Shown here: in pieces, positions 31,152 through 40,413 of the stretch | Layout: every line of letters begins with the position of its first letter | Numbering within the stretch: position 1 is the stretch's first letter | Notes under the pieces: generated by a model | The model's database searches: none | What the model was told of the DNA's origin: nothing | Seen by the model: the letters and a program-made list of their open reading frames with translations, nothing else | Translations under genes and position numbers: made by a program | From: CP2-2F sp034436355 | GTDB taxonomy: Bacteria > Chloroflexota > Anaerolineae > Aggregatilineales > UBA2796 | Direction: 5' to 3' | Assembly: GCA_034436355.1 (NCBI GenBank) | Contig: DAOTVQ010000002.1 | Location: 62,001 to 126,000 of the forward strand | DNA length: 64,000 bases

Positions 31152-33218
31152 CTATTCCACGCGGATTTTATCCAAAAAGAGCCGATCACCGCGTGGCACT
31201 TCACCATCATAGATCGGCAAGCGCTGCCCGTCACGTTCGCTGTAGGCGCCAATGGAGAGAAAATACTCACCGCTTGGAAAATCTGCGGGCAGCGGCAGCG
31301 CGATGATTTGGATGAACACATCCCGATCACGCAGCAGGCTGGACTCAATATTCAAGATGTCGTTTTGTAAGGCAGGCGCGATATCAGGGTTGCGCGAAAG
31401 GTGCGCGAACAGCCGCAAGCCCAGCACTTGTTCGCCATCGGCGCGCCAATAGGTCACCACGCGTAGCGTTTCGCCGCGACGGTAGCTGCCTTCAGGCAGC
31501 AGGCGGTAGCCCTCAAAGGTTAGGTAGCCGCCCATACGCAGCGGCAGCGTGGCTGGCTCATCGTGGGTTGTGCTTGCCTCTGGCGACCACGACGCCCGAC
31601 TCAAGATCACTTGCCCAAAGTCATCGGCAACTACCTGCTCGGCGTTCACAATCAGCACGCTGCCACTTGGCAAGCCTGCCACAGGCACTTGAGTCGCATC
31701 TTGCAGCCATGTCTTCAACAGCTCTGCGATGCGCGTGCGCGCCGAAGGGTAAGCGAAAGCATAGCGCTGCGTCTCGCCACCACGTGTTAGCACCAACGCA
31801 TCAAGGCAGTTGCTATAACGCAGATCGAGATCATGGCGGTGCAGCATGAGCGCCAACAGCGCTGGGTCTGGGCGCACGGCAAAACGGTATTCGGCATTCT
31901 GTATGGCAGAGCGCGCATCTAGGGAAAAGGTGCAAATTGAAGTGGTGAGGCTGTCCTGCGTGCGGTCAAGGTAGGCTGCCAAATGCCCAAGCCGCCCACG
32001 GTAGGCAATCTGCACATCGTTACGGCTTGCCCATGCTCTAAACAGCAAGTCGCTCGTGGCGAAAAGGGTTGCGCCTGCAATGGCAAATGTACCAACGGTG
32101 ATCAACTGCGCCGCTTGTGCGCGTGGCAAGCCCCGCCGAAAGAAATTAGCGAAGGCAGCCGCGCCGGCGCCAATCAACACCATGATGGCAGGCAGCGCTA
32201 AAAGTTGATGGCTGAAGTTGAGCGCGCCGCGAGTCCAGCCATCAACCAGCAAGCCTAGCACCAACGCAAAGAGTGGCAACACATAGTTCGGTTGCTGCCA
32301 AAAGCGCCGCACTGCCTCTACCAAGCCAATTATGAGCAGCACAAAGCCAATCGGGTTGAGCAGCGGCACGCCGGGCAAGTTGTGCTGCGGCAGCAGATCA
32401 CCATAGACGCCAACACCACCCACTGCCTGAAAAAAGTTGCTCAGAAATTCACCCAATGACTCTGGGCGATTGTGCCAAAGCGTGTTTAGACCGCTGATCG
32501 GGAAGGCGCGGATGGTGGCGCTGATATAAGGAATGCCTGTGATGAGCATCACCAATAAGCCAAAGGCGCTGTAGCTGATCACGCGGCGGGAAATTGCCTG
32601 CCGCGTCCCGCGCAGGTAGGCGACGAAGGCAATAAACAGCACGATCAACAGCAAGCCCAACCAATGCGTGTAGGCAGTTAGCACAATCACCACACCAAGT
32701 AAGGCGTAGGCAGTTGTTTGCGGCGCGTCTGGCTCGATGCGGCGGCGCACATGTAGCGCAGCGGCAATCATCAGCAGGGCAAGCGTAATCAGCGGCAGTG
32801 CCAACGCCTCACGGGTGATCGAGCGCCCAACCACAATCGGGTAGAAGGTGAACGCCATCCCGATGGCAGCCACCAAGCCGCCATAGTGCCGAAATAAACG
32901 TCTGCCCAACGCATAAGTCAGCGCAACGCTCAATAGCCCACATAACACGGCAAAAATCCGTAAGGGTAGCAATCCCTTGCCAAAGGCGATGCCCAGCCAA
33001 CCGTGCAAAATGCCGAACAAGCCTTCTCTGCCGCCATCGGGATCGTCCACATTGTAGAAAGAGGCAATCGCGCCGCTTCTCGCTAAAGTGGCAATATCCA
33101 GTTGGGCGATTTCTTCATCGCGGAAGCCTGCTGGCAGGCTGGTTAACCCGATGATTCGCAAGGCGGCTGCGATAAGCAGCACCACCGTGATAGTTGCCAA
33201 TTTCGTCCGCTGCGCCAA
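31152..33218 (-). CDS. GT39-like membrane glycosyltransferase
   Basis: A 688-residue polytopic protein of the GT-C class (PMT/ArnT-like). It starts with a membrane helix and then LTSLPAGFRDEEIAQLDIA, which carries the conserved acidic pair in the first extracytoplasmic loop. About eleven further helices follow, and residues ~430-688 form a soluble beta-rich domain. Such enzymes use polyprenyl-phosphate sugars to glycosylate proteins or lipids outside the membrane. The start is TTG, with GAGGGAA closely upstream; no ATG is suitably placed. It is probably co-transcribed with rnz. Confidence 0.85.
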   Translation of the reverse strand: MAQRTKLATITVVLLIAAALRIIGLTSLPAGFRDEEIAQLDIATLARSGAIASFYNVDDPDGGREGLFGILHGWLGIAFGKGLLPLRIFAVLCGLLSVALTYALGRRLFRHYGGLVAAIGMAFTFYPIVVGRSITREALALPLITLALLMIAAALHVRRRIEPDAPQTTAYALLGVVIVLTAYTHWLGLLLIVLFIAFVAYLRGTRQAISRRVISYSAFGLLVMLITGIPYISATIRAFPISGLNTLWHNRPESLGEFLSNFFQAVGGVGVYGDLLPQHNLPGVPLLNPIGFVLLIIGLVEAVRRFWQQPNYVLPLFALVLGLLVDGWTRGALNFSHQLLALPAIMVLIGAGAAAFANFFRRGLPRAQAAQLITVGTFAIAGATLFATSDLLFRAWASRNDVQIAYRGRLGHLAAYLDRTQDSLTTSICTFSLDARSAIQNAEYRFAVRPDPALLALMLHRHDLDLRYSNCLDALVLTRGGETQRYAFAYPSARTRIAELLKTWLQDATQVPVAGLPSGSVLIVNAEQVVADDFGQVILSRASWSPEASTTHDEPATLPLRMGGYLTFEGYRLLPEGSYRRGETLRVVTYWRADGEQVLGLRLFAHLSRNPDIAPALQNDILNIESSLLRDRDVFIQIIALPLPADFPSGEYFLSIGAYSERDGQRLPIYDGEVPRGDRLFLDKIRVE

Positions 33219-33338
33219 AATTCCCTCGATGTGTTGGTGTACATTGCGTAGAAAGGTTCAGTGTGAACAGTGCATTGTGAAGTGTAGCGCATTTTGCCCG
33301 CTTTTTCACGGGTGAAGAGGTTGGCGTGGCGAGTTTTA

Positions 33339-33367
33339 TTGCGGCGCGCATCGTTCTGCCGTATAAT
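33339..33367 (+). promoter_or_regulatory. Promoter upstream of the XRE regulator
   Basis: TTGCGG (33339-33344) and a perfect TATAAT (33362-33367) are spaced by 17 bases. The start codon lies 45 bases downstream of the -10 box with GGAGG between, so this should drive the regulator and perhaps the ABC genes after it. Confidence 0.75.
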
Positions 33368-33411
33368 GCGCGCAATGTTGGCACTTACGCACGCTGGAGG
33401 CTGTTTAAGCT

Positions 33412-34161
33412 ATGGACTTTTCAGATGTTAGTGCGCGCTTCCGCAAAAAGCGCGAGGAAAACGCACCGCCGCCGCCTGCTGAGCGTAACTTTGCCGAGAT
33501 TCACGCCCTACGCGCCCGTGTGCTAGGCGTGCTGATCCGTGATGCGCGCATGGCAAATAACCTGAGTGCCGCGCAGCTTGCGGCTGCCATCCACAGCCAA
33601 GAAGCTGATCTGCAAGCATGGGAACTTGGTGAACAAGCGCCCAGCCTGCCGCACTTAGAATTGATCGCCTATCACCTGAACCTGCCCATCAGCCATTTCT
33701 TTGGCACAGAGATGCTAGAGCGAAAGCGCCAGCGCGAGCTGGTGACGCCGCCGCAAGAATATGCTGCCCTGCGCCAGCGCGTGATCGGTGTGCGCTTGGC
33801 ATTGGCACGCCGCGAAGCACGCCTAAGCCTTGAGGAACTGGCAAAACTCAGCGGCACAACGGCTGAGATGCTGGCTGCCTATGAGTTTGGGCAAAGCGCC
33901 GTGCCGTTTCCGCAGTTGGCATCGCTGGCGATGGCGCTTCGCAAATCGCCCAACTACTTCCTTGAGGATGTCGGTCAGCTTGGTGAGTGGCTGGCGCTGC
34001 AAGAGGCATATGATCGCTTTAGCGAACTGCCTGAAGAAATTCGTGCATTCGTCTCGCAGCCGAACAGCTTGCCCTACCTAGAGATTGCGCTGCGGCTGAG
34101 CCAACTGCCGTTGCAAGAACTGCGCGCTGTGGGCGAGAAAATTCTCGATATCACGCTCTAA
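33412..34161 (+). CDS. Transcriptional regulator with two XRE-type HTH domains
   Basis: A 249-residue protein with two helix-turn-helix domains of the Cro/XRE type: one around residues 40-95 (RMANNLSAAQLAAAIHSQEA, ending LPISHFFGTE) and a second around residues 122-180 (RLSLEELAKLSGTTAEMLAAY, ending SPNYFLED). The two are probably a tandem duplication and would bind DNA as a pseudo-dimer. The C-terminal 60 residues are helical and may dimerise. GGAGG precedes the start. It is 38 bases upstream of the ABC permease gene, which it may regulate. Confidence 0.85.
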   Translation: MDFSDVSARFRKKREENAPPPPAERNFAEIHALRARVLGVLIRDARMANNLSAAQLAAAIHSQEADLQAWELGEQAPSLPHLELIAYHLNLPISHFFGTEMLERKRQRELVTPPQEYAALRQRVIGVRLALARREARLSLEELAKLSGTTAEMLAAYEFGQSAVPFPQLASLAMALRKSPNYFLEDVGQLGEWLALQEAYDRFSELPEEIRAFVSQPNSLPYLEIALRLSQLPLQELRAVGEKILDITL

Positions 34162-34199
34162 AAGCATCGTTCGTCAAAGCGTTCTCTGAGGAAAAGCGC

Positions 34200-35174
34200 G
34201 TGACACCAGAACAAATCACCTTAGGCACTTTTATCAGTGTGGCAGTCATCAACGCTGCCATTCGCGGCGCTGTGCCGATCATTCTCGGCGCCATGAGCGG
34301 CATCGTCAGCGAGCGTTCGGGCATTGTGAACATCGCCATTGAAGGCATGATGCTCTTTGGCGCCTATGGCGCTTTTTATGCCAACGTGGCGCTCAGCCGC
34401 CCAGAGGTTGCGCCCTTTTTGCAAGAACAGCCCGTGCGCTTGGGACTCTCCATCCTGGCGGCGACGGCAATTGGTATTGCCCTTGCCATGCTGCACGCCG
34501 TGCTTTCGATCCGCTTTAAGGTGGATCAGATTATCAGTGGCACGGTTATCAACATTTTCGCGCTAGGCATGACGGGCTACCTCTACGAGGGCGGGCAAAA
34601 CGTGATTGATCGCCTACCACCTGTCATCCGCAACCCGTTCTCTGCTGATCAAGGTGTGATCGCTGAGGTGGGTGCCGTCATTTTTGACAAAGGTTTACTC
34701 ACATACACCGCCTTTTTGCTTGTCCCCATCCTAGGCTTTTTGCTGTTCCGTACCACATGGGGCTTACGCACGCGCTCCATTGGTGAAAATCCGCGTGCCG
34801 CCGATACGCTGGGCGTGAACGTGCATCGCTTGCAATTCACCAACTTGGCAATCAGTGGCATTTTGGCGGGCTTGGCGGGCGCGGTGCTGGTGCTAGAAGG
34901 CGTCTCGTTCGAGCGCGGCATGAGCGCCGGGCGCGGTTTTATTGCACTTGCCGTGATGATCTTCGGCGCGTGGCGTCCATCACGGGTCATGTTCGGCGCG
35001 CTGTTGTTTGGCTACGCAGGTGCGCTGCAAAGTCAGTTACAGTTCACGGGCGTTCAGATTCCACACCAATTTGTTGCGATGCTGCCCTATGTCCTAACGC
35101 TGATTGTGTTAGCGGGCTTCATGGGGCGGGCGCGCCCGCCGGCACACATCGGGAAAGCCTACGAAACGGAGTAA
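34200..35174 (+). CDS. Nucleoside/simple-sugar-type ABC transporter permease (NupQ/YufQ-like)
   Basis: A 324-residue membrane protein with about ten hydrophobic segments, of the branched-chain/nucleoside permease superfamily. Diagnostic stretches are LGAMSGIVSERSGIVNIAIE at the start of the core and the coupling-helix region SIGENPRAADTLGVNVHRLQ. The last part, ending IVLAGFMGRARPPAHIG, is typical of the second of the two permeases in BmpA-dependent nucleoside importers. The GTG start follows GAGGAAAAG. The companion first permease and the BMP binding protein are not in the window. The ATPase gene begins 7 bases after the stop. Confidence 0.92.
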   Translation: MTPEQITLGTFISVAVINAAIRGAVPIILGAMSGIVSERSGIVNIAIEGMMLFGAYGAFYANVALSRPEVAPFLQEQPVRLGLSILAATAIGIALAMLHAVLSIRFKVDQIISGTVINIFALGMTGYLYEGGQNVIDRLPPVIRNPFSADQGVIAEVGAVIFDKGLLTYTAFLLVPILGFLLFRTTWGLRTRSIGENPRAADTLGVNVHRLQFTNLAISGILAGLAGAVLVLEGVSFERGMSAGRGFIALAVMIFGAWRPSRVMFGALLFGYAGALQSQLQFTGVQIPHQFVAMLPYVLTLIVLAGFMGRARPPAHIGKAYETE

Positions 35175-35181
35175 AGCAGCC

Positions 35182-37560
35182 ATGCCCAAAGGCGAAGTCG
35201 TCCTAGAAGTTGAAGGCATCACCAAACGCTTTCCCGGCGTGCTTGCCAATGCGGATGTGAACCTGAGCCTGCATCGCGGCGAGATTTTAGCGCTGCTCGG
35301 TGAGAATGGCGCGGGCAAAAGCACGCTGATGAATATCATCTATGGCTTGTATCACCAAGATGAAGGCACCATTCGCCTGCACGGGCGTGAAGTGCGCTTT
35401 GCCAGCCCGCGTGAGGCGATCTACAGCGGAATCGGCATGGTGCATCAGCACTTTCAACTCATCCCGGTGCTGAGCGTGGCGGAAAACGTGGTGTTAGGCG
35501 AAGAACAGACCGCCCAACAAAACGACGCCGATGCTGAGGCAAGCCTTACCCAAGTGATGCAGGTGCAGCGCGCCACTTTGGGTGGATCGCGCTTTGTGCG
35601 CGGCGCACGCTTAGCATGGGGCGCCTTTTGGCGTGCGCTGCTGCCTCTGATCGCGGTGTTGGTGGGCATACTGATCGGTCAGATCATCTTATTGTTGGTG
35701 ATGACCATCTCAACCTATTTGGTGGAATCGCCTGAATTTGCGCGGCAGGCATTCCAGCGCTTGCCACTGGAAGAACGCGCCATAACCGTATTGCGCTTGT
35801 TCTATCCCGATAATCCAACGCTCACCACGCTGCTGCTGTGGTTGCCGATTCTGTTTGGTGCAGTGGTGGGCGGCTTGTTGATGGTTTCGCTCTATCGGCA
35901 CGCTAGGCAAACTTGGCGTGGTAGCGCCGTACACCGCGAAGACTCGCGCATGGCGCCCTTAGATGCCATCCTCGACGCGCTCTTTGATCTGTTTGGCACC
36001 GCCATCCGCCGCCTAGACCGTATGCGTGCCGCCAAGCGTGTGCGCGATCTCTCCAAGCGGTTCAACCTTGAGGTTGATCCTGAGGCGATAGTTGAAAAGC
36101 TGCCCGTCGGGTTGCAACAGCGCGTGGAGATTATCAAAGCGCTCTACCGCAAGGCAGATATTCTGATTCTTGATGAGCCGACGGCTGTGCTGACGCCGCA
36201 AGAAGGCAAAGAACTCTTTCGGATTATGAAAGAGCTAACCCTGCAAGGCGTCTCAATCATCTTCATCACACACAAGCTGAAAGAGGTGCTTGCCGTTGCC
36301 GATAGCATTGTAGTAATGCGCGGCGGGCGTGTGGTGGGTGGCGCCGCACGCGCCGAACTGCCCGCTGATGATGCCGAAGCAGAGCAGTTCCTCGCCTCGC
36401 TGATGGTTGGGCGTGAGGTGTTGCTGCGCGTGGCAAAAGGTGAGGCAACGCCGCGTGACGTGGTGCTGAGTGTGCGCGATCTGCGCGCCTACGATGATCG
36501 CGGCGCCTTGGCAGTGGATGGTGCTGGTTTTGAAGTGCGCGCCGGTGAGGTGCTAGGCATCGCCGGGGTGCAGGGCAACGGGCAAACTGAATTGGTGGAG
36601 GTGCTAACCGGGCTGCGGCGCGCTGTGAGTGGCGAAATCGCCATTGAGGGGCAGCCAATCCGCTTGGGTGATCCGCGCCGTGTGACGGATGCCGGCGTCG
36701 CACACATCCCTGAAGATCGGCAACGCTACGGTATGGTGAAGCCCTTTTCGGTTGCCGATAACCTTGTGCTGAACCGCTATTACCTGCCGCCCGTGGCAAC
36801 CTTCCCAACGCCGCGCCAATTTCCAGTAGCGTTTGCCTTATATGTAGTGATTTTCGGTGTGGTTGCCTTTCTGCTTGCTAACCTGTGGAACGCTTTCTAC
36901 CCATCCTTTGCCGAAAGCCTGCGTCTTGCCGAGCTTGATCCGCGCAGCGACGCTGCACCGTTTATCACTGCCCTAGCCGTGAGTGTTGGTGCTGCGCTGC
37001 TTGGTTTTGGTCTGGCGCATTTGGTCGGCACACTTGGCACACGCTTATTGCGCCGCATTGTAGCCGCCGACAAAGCAAGCAGCGGGCTTCAACTGGATGA
37101 GCGCGCCGTTCTTCAAAACGCCGAGCGCTTAATCGCTGAATTTGACATTCGCACGCCTTCGCCTGAGACAAGCGGCGGCAGTCTGAGCGGTGGTAACCAA
37201 CAAAAAATGGTGGTGGCACGCGAATTCAGCCGTAAGCCACGCCTGTTGATCGCCAGCCAACCGACACGCGGCATTGATGTTGGCTCCATCGAGTTTATCC
37301 ACCAACGCATTGTGCAGCAGCGTGATAACGGCGCGGCGGTGCTGTTGGTTTCCGCCGAGTTAGATGAGATCATGGCGCTCTCGGATCGGATCGCGGTCAT
37401 GTATAAAGGGCAGATCATCGAAACGCTGCCCGCCAAAGACGCCACCCGTGAGCAGCTTGGCTTGCTAATGGCAGGCATTCGCCGCGATTGGGAAGCACCG
37501 TGGCGCACCGTCAAAGCACTGGGTGGCGAGGTGGCAGAGTCCCAGCGCAGCGGTGCTTAG
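35182..37560 (+). CDS. Nucleoside-type ABC transporter ATPase with transmembrane insertions in both NBDs
   Basis: A 792-residue double ATPase; the family norm is about 510. NBD1: Walker A GENGAGKST (40-48), Q-loop around Gln89, signature LPVGLQQRVEI (307-317), Walker B ILILDEP (327-333), His364. NBD2: GVQGNGQTE (462-470), EDRQRYG (511-517), signature SLSGGNQQK (667-675), IASQPTRGID (690-699). After VAENVVLGEE (NBD1) and after ADNLVLNRYY (NBD2), where the family runs straight into a short helical linker to the signature, there are insertions at about residues 109-281 and 535-634. Each contains two long hydrophobic helices (153-180 and 216-238; 547-569 and 591-619). The reading frame and codon style are continuous through both insertions. 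The protein would thus be an integral membrane ATPase. Confidence 0.93.
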   Translation: MPKGEVVLEVEGITKRFPGVLANADVNLSLHRGEILALLGENGAGKSTLMNIIYGLYHQDEGTIRLHGREVRFASPREAIYSGIGMVHQHFQLIPVLSVAENVVLGEEQTAQQNDADAEASLTQVMQVQRATLGGSRFVRGARLAWGAFWRALLPLIAVLVGILIGQIILLLVMTISTYLVESPEFARQAFQRLPLEERAITVLRLFYPDNPTLTTLLLWLPILFGAVVGGLLMVSLYRHARQTWRGSAVHREDSRMAPLDAILDALFDLFGTAIRRLDRMRAAKRVRDLSKRFNLEVDPEAIVEKLPVGLQQRVEIIKALYRKADILILDEPTAVLTPQEGKELFRIMKELTLQGVSIIFITHKLKEVLAVADSIVVMRGGRVVGGAARAELPADDAEAEQFLASLMVGREVLLRVAKGEATPRDVVLSVRDLRAYDDRGALAVDGAGFEVRAGEVLGIAGVQGNGQTELVEVLTGLRRAVSGEIAIEGQPIRLGDPRRVTDAGVAHIPEDRQRYGMVKPFSVADNLVLNRYYLPPVATFPTPRQFPVAFALYVVIFGVVAFLLANLWNAFYPSFAESLRLAELDPRSDAAPFITALAVSVGAALLGFGLAHLVGTLGTRLLRRIVAADKASSGLQLDERAVLQNAERLIAEFDIRTPSPETSGGSLSGGNQQKMVVAREFSRKPRLLIASQPTRGIDVGSIEFIHQRIVQQRDNGAAVLLVSAELDEIMALSDRIAVMYKGQIIETLPAKDATREQLGLLMAGIRRDWEAPWRTVKALGGEVAESQRSGA

Positions 37561-38924
37561 CGCAGCAGATCGCGCACCTTGACCTCTGGCAAGAAGCCGC
37601 CGAACCTGCCATTGGCATCTACGGCGGCTATCGAGATCGCCTCATAGCGCATGAATTGATCCCACGCCAGCAGCGCGCTGTTCACCGTCAGCAGTATGTC
37701 GTAGCCAAGCGAGGCAGTTTGGCGCAGCGCCACCACATAGGCAGCCGCATGTGGCACGCTTGCCCACACCAATTGATGCCCGTTCGGAATTGCGGTCAGG
37801 CGCAGGCTTTCGGCAGCAGGTGGCGCCAAACCACCGCTTAGTACGGCAACCGCCGTGAGTGCAGCGCGAGTCGTCCGTATGAGGTAGTCAAGATCAATTG
37901 CCTCTAAGGAGTCGCGCCCGTTATGTTGGCGTGTGTGATCCTCAAGGCTCTGGATCAGGCGCACAGCAGGATAGCCCGCCGCGCTGAAACTCATCTGATC
38001 ACCCCAGCGCCCAACCCGATCCTCTGAGGATTGCAGCACAGGCAGCACCTCGTCAGTGTAGGTGCTGATGGCAAGCGCCACTTGCCGCGCCAACTGCCGT
38101 GAAGGTGAGTCGTTAGGCGCAGCGGAAAACAAGCGCAGCGTCCGTGAATCGGTGCGCCCGTTGGCATCGCGCATACTGCCAAGCATATCAAGGTTAAGCA
38201 TTCCGCGTAGGGCAATCGGTGGCGTGTGTGCTTGCAGATAGTTCTCCACAAAGGCAAGGCTGCCCTGCCTGCCTGTTTCTTCCGCCGTGAATGCCACAAA
38301 GATCAGCGTGGCGCGCTGCGGCTGCCCTGCCATGATCTGCGCGATCTCTAAGAGCGCTGCCACGCCCGACCCGTTGTCGTTGGCGCCCGGCGCATAGGCG
38401 TTACCATCCGCTGGCGGCGTGCTGATGCTATCGTAGTGCGCGCCTATCACATAAACGCCCGCGCCAATATCGCTGCCTTGCAGCACTGCAATCACATTCT
38501 CAGAGCGCACTTGCTGACCCTGCCAGGTGTACCATACCGGCTGCGTCCAGACCTGAATCGGCTTGTTTGGGTGCGCTGCACGAATTGCCTCAAAGGCTTG
38601 AAACAGCCAATCGCGCGCCGCGCCAATGCCATAATTTGCCCGATCCACTGGCGAAAGCACATGCCGCGTGCCAAAACGGACTAGACGGCTAAGGCTGTGC
38701 ATCAGCCGATCATTTTGCACTTCCTCGCGCAACGCCCACACCTGACGGTCAACTGGGCGACCCACCTGCACATCGCTTTGCGGTGTAGGTGTAGCGGGCG
38801 GCGCTAGGGTGGGTGTGGGCAGTTGCAGGTTGAGCATACTCGGCTGCTCAGTGGTGGTCAGCGCACAGGCGAGCAGGCTGACTGTAGCAAGCGTACAACA
38901 AACGGTGCGGCATAAACGGTTCAT
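37557..38924 (-). CDS. M28-family metallopeptidase lipoprotein
   Basis: A 455-residue exported aminopeptidase-like enzyme. The N-terminus has a lipobox (VSLLAC, Cys20) and a Pro/Thr-rich spacer. The co-catalytic zinc ligands are all visible: His163 (GAHYDS), Asp183 (GANDNGSG), Glu215/Glu216 (AFTAEETG), Asp246 (LNLDMLG) and a late His in SLEDHTRQHNG. The last ~95 residues look like a fibronectin-III-like module (PNGHQLVWASVPHAAAYVV). It would digest peptides outside the membrane. It overlaps the convergent ABC ATPase stop by 4 bases and is divergent from the amidase. Confidence 0.9.
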   Translation of the reverse strand: MNRLCRTVCCTLATVSLLACALTTTEQPSMLNLQLPTPTLAPPATPTPQSDVQVGRPVDRQVWALREEVQNDRLMHSLSRLVRFGTRHVLSPVDRANYGIGAARDWLFQAFEAIRAAHPNKPIQVWTQPVWYTWQGQQVRSENVIAVLQGSDIGAGVYVIGAHYDSISTPPADGNAYAPGANDNGSGVAALLEIAQIMAGQPQRATLIFVAFTAEETGRQGSLAFVENYLQAHTPPIALRGMLNLDMLGSMRDANGRTDSRTLRLFSAAPNDSPSRQLARQVALAISTYTDEVLPVLQSSEDRVGRWGDQMSFSAAGYPAVRLIQSLEDHTRQHNGRDSLEAIDLDYLIRTTRAALTAVAVLSGGLAPPAAESLRLTAIPNGHQLVWASVPHAAAYVVALRQTASLGYDILLTVNSALLAWDQFMRYEAISIAAVDANGRFGGFLPEVKVRDLLR

Positions 38925-39037
38925 GTTTTCCTCACTTCACGGCATTTGGCAGATGGCTGATCCCAATTTTCCAAAAAACGGACGATATGCGCTATCATAG
39001 CCAGAAAATCGCTTAGCGAGATCGTGGAGCGCACGCG

Positions 39038-40027
39038 GTGACTGAGCAATCCGCACAAGAGAACACCAATCAGCCAACGGATAATGAGCCAATCCCAACC
39101 GTTGCACCAGAGCGCCACCTGACGCCTGAATTTCCCGATGCACCGCACGGCGTCGCCTTTATTGGCGATGCGCCCGCCGCGCAGCCTGCTCGCCCGAAGC
39201 GCCACAAACCAACCAACCGCGAAGTGCCGCTGCCCAAGCCGCAGGTGAAACAAACCTTCCCGCTGCTGACTGCCATCAGTGCCTTGCGAACGGTGAGCGT
39301 CAGTTTTGCCGCCGCTGTGATGGCTGCCACCATCTTCATGTGGTGGACATCGCCCGACTTTTTGCCCGCCCAAGCGCGCCGCGATCTTGCGCCGGTGCAA
39401 GCAACCGCCCGCCTGATCTCTGCTGCCACACCCACTGCCTTGCCCACGCCCATTTGGTATAACCGCGTTGGCATTTTGGCAGGTCACAGCGGCATGACTT
39501 CACCCAGCGGCGGCAGGCGTGATCAGCCTGATCCGGGTGCCGTTTGCCCCGACGGATTTTTTGAGCGCAGCGTGACGGAAGCCGTGGCAGATCGGGTGGC
39601 TGCCATCCTGCGCGGGCGCGGCTATACGGTAGATATTTTGGAGGAATACGATCCGCGCCTGAACGGCTACGAGGCAGCCGTGTTCATCTCACTGCACGCC
39701 GATTCGTGCGAGAACTTCGGCTATGGCGGCTATAAATCCACCTATCCTGCGGCACGCACGCTTATCCGTGATCAAGATTCGCGCCTGAATGAGTGCATCC
39801 GCGTCAACTATGAAGGCATTACGGGCTTGCCCTTCCAGCCCGGCAGCATCACCGATAACATGCTGCTCTACCATGCCTTCCGCAAAATCAGCGTGCGGAC
39901 GCCTGCCAACATCCTTGAGCTAGGCTTCTTAAGCTATGATCGCAACCTGCTGCAAAACCAGCCAGATCGCCTTGCCTTAGGCGTAGCGAATGGTATTTTG
40001 TGCTTTTTAGAGGCACAGCAACCCTAA
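39038..40027 (+). CDS. N-acetylmuramoyl-L-alanine amidase, membrane-anchored
   Basis: A 329-residue cell-wall hydrolase of the amidase_3 type, which cuts the bond between MurNAc and the stem peptide. A cytoplasmic Pro-rich N-terminus (1-75) is followed by one membrane helix (about 82-103) and the catalytic domain from residue 142. Zinc ligands are His150 (ILAGHSG), Glu176 (GFFERSV) and His220 (ISLHAD), with the catalytic Glu in NILELGF. The GTG start has GGAG 8 bases upstream. The 113-base gap to the divergent peptidase gene presumably holds both promoters. Confidence 0.92.
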   Translation: MTEQSAQENTNQPTDNEPIPTVAPERHLTPEFPDAPHGVAFIGDAPAAQPARPKRHKPTNREVPLPKPQVKQTFPLLTAISALRTVSVSFAAAVMAATIFMWWTSPDFLPAQARRDLAPVQATARLISAATPTALPTPIWYNRVGILAGHSGMTSPSGGRRDQPDPGAVCPDGFFERSVTEAVADRVAAILRGRGYTVDILEEYDPRLNGYEAAVFISLHADSCENFGYGGYKSTYPAARTLIRDQDSRLNECIRVNYEGITGLPFQPGSITDNMLLYHAFRKISVRTPANILELGFLSYDRNLLQNQPDRLALGVANGILCFLEAQQP

Positions 40028-40048
40028 AAGGCTTATGAGGATAGGGAC

Positions 40049-40387
40049 ATGCAGTTAACCGACAAAGAACTAGTGATGTACAGCCGCAGCACGCCCTGCC
40101 CATTTGTGAGTATTGCCCGCCGTGTGCTAGAGCGCGAAGGCGTGCCTTACCGCGAGCTGCTGATAGACCGCGATAAAACCTTTGAGGCGCGTGTGGTGGC
40201 ATGGACGGGCTTCCTTTCTGTGCCAACCCTTGTTGTGGCACAGCGCGGCGAAGATTTGCCCTACGAAACGCCTGATCCACTACCGAAAGGTGCCTCGCCG
40301 CGCGGCGTGGATCGTGGCAGTATGCTAACGGAAGCAACCGAAGAAGAATTGCTAACCTGGTTACGTAAACATGGTTTTCTTGCCTGA
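40049..40387 (+). CDS. Glutaredoxin-like protein with a single active-site Cys
   Basis: A 112-residue thioredoxin-fold protein. MYSRSTPCPFVSIARRVLE matches the glutaredoxin active-site helix, but only the first cysteine (Cys17) is present; there is no second Cys and no CGFS motif. The cis-proline strand (GFLSVPTLVV) is in place. The loop after it (residues 70-92) is longer than usual. It may act as a monothiol reductant or a non-redox adaptor. It lies between the amidase and glpK on the same strand with short gaps. Confidence 0.8.
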   Translation: MQLTDKELVMYSRSTPCPFVSIARRVLEREGVPYRELLIDRDKTFEARVVAWTGFLSVPTLVVAQRGEDLPYETPDPLPKGASPRGVDRGSMLTEATEEELLTWLRKHGFLA

Positions 40388-40413
40388 AACTTACACCACC
40401 TTTAGGAGTTTTT

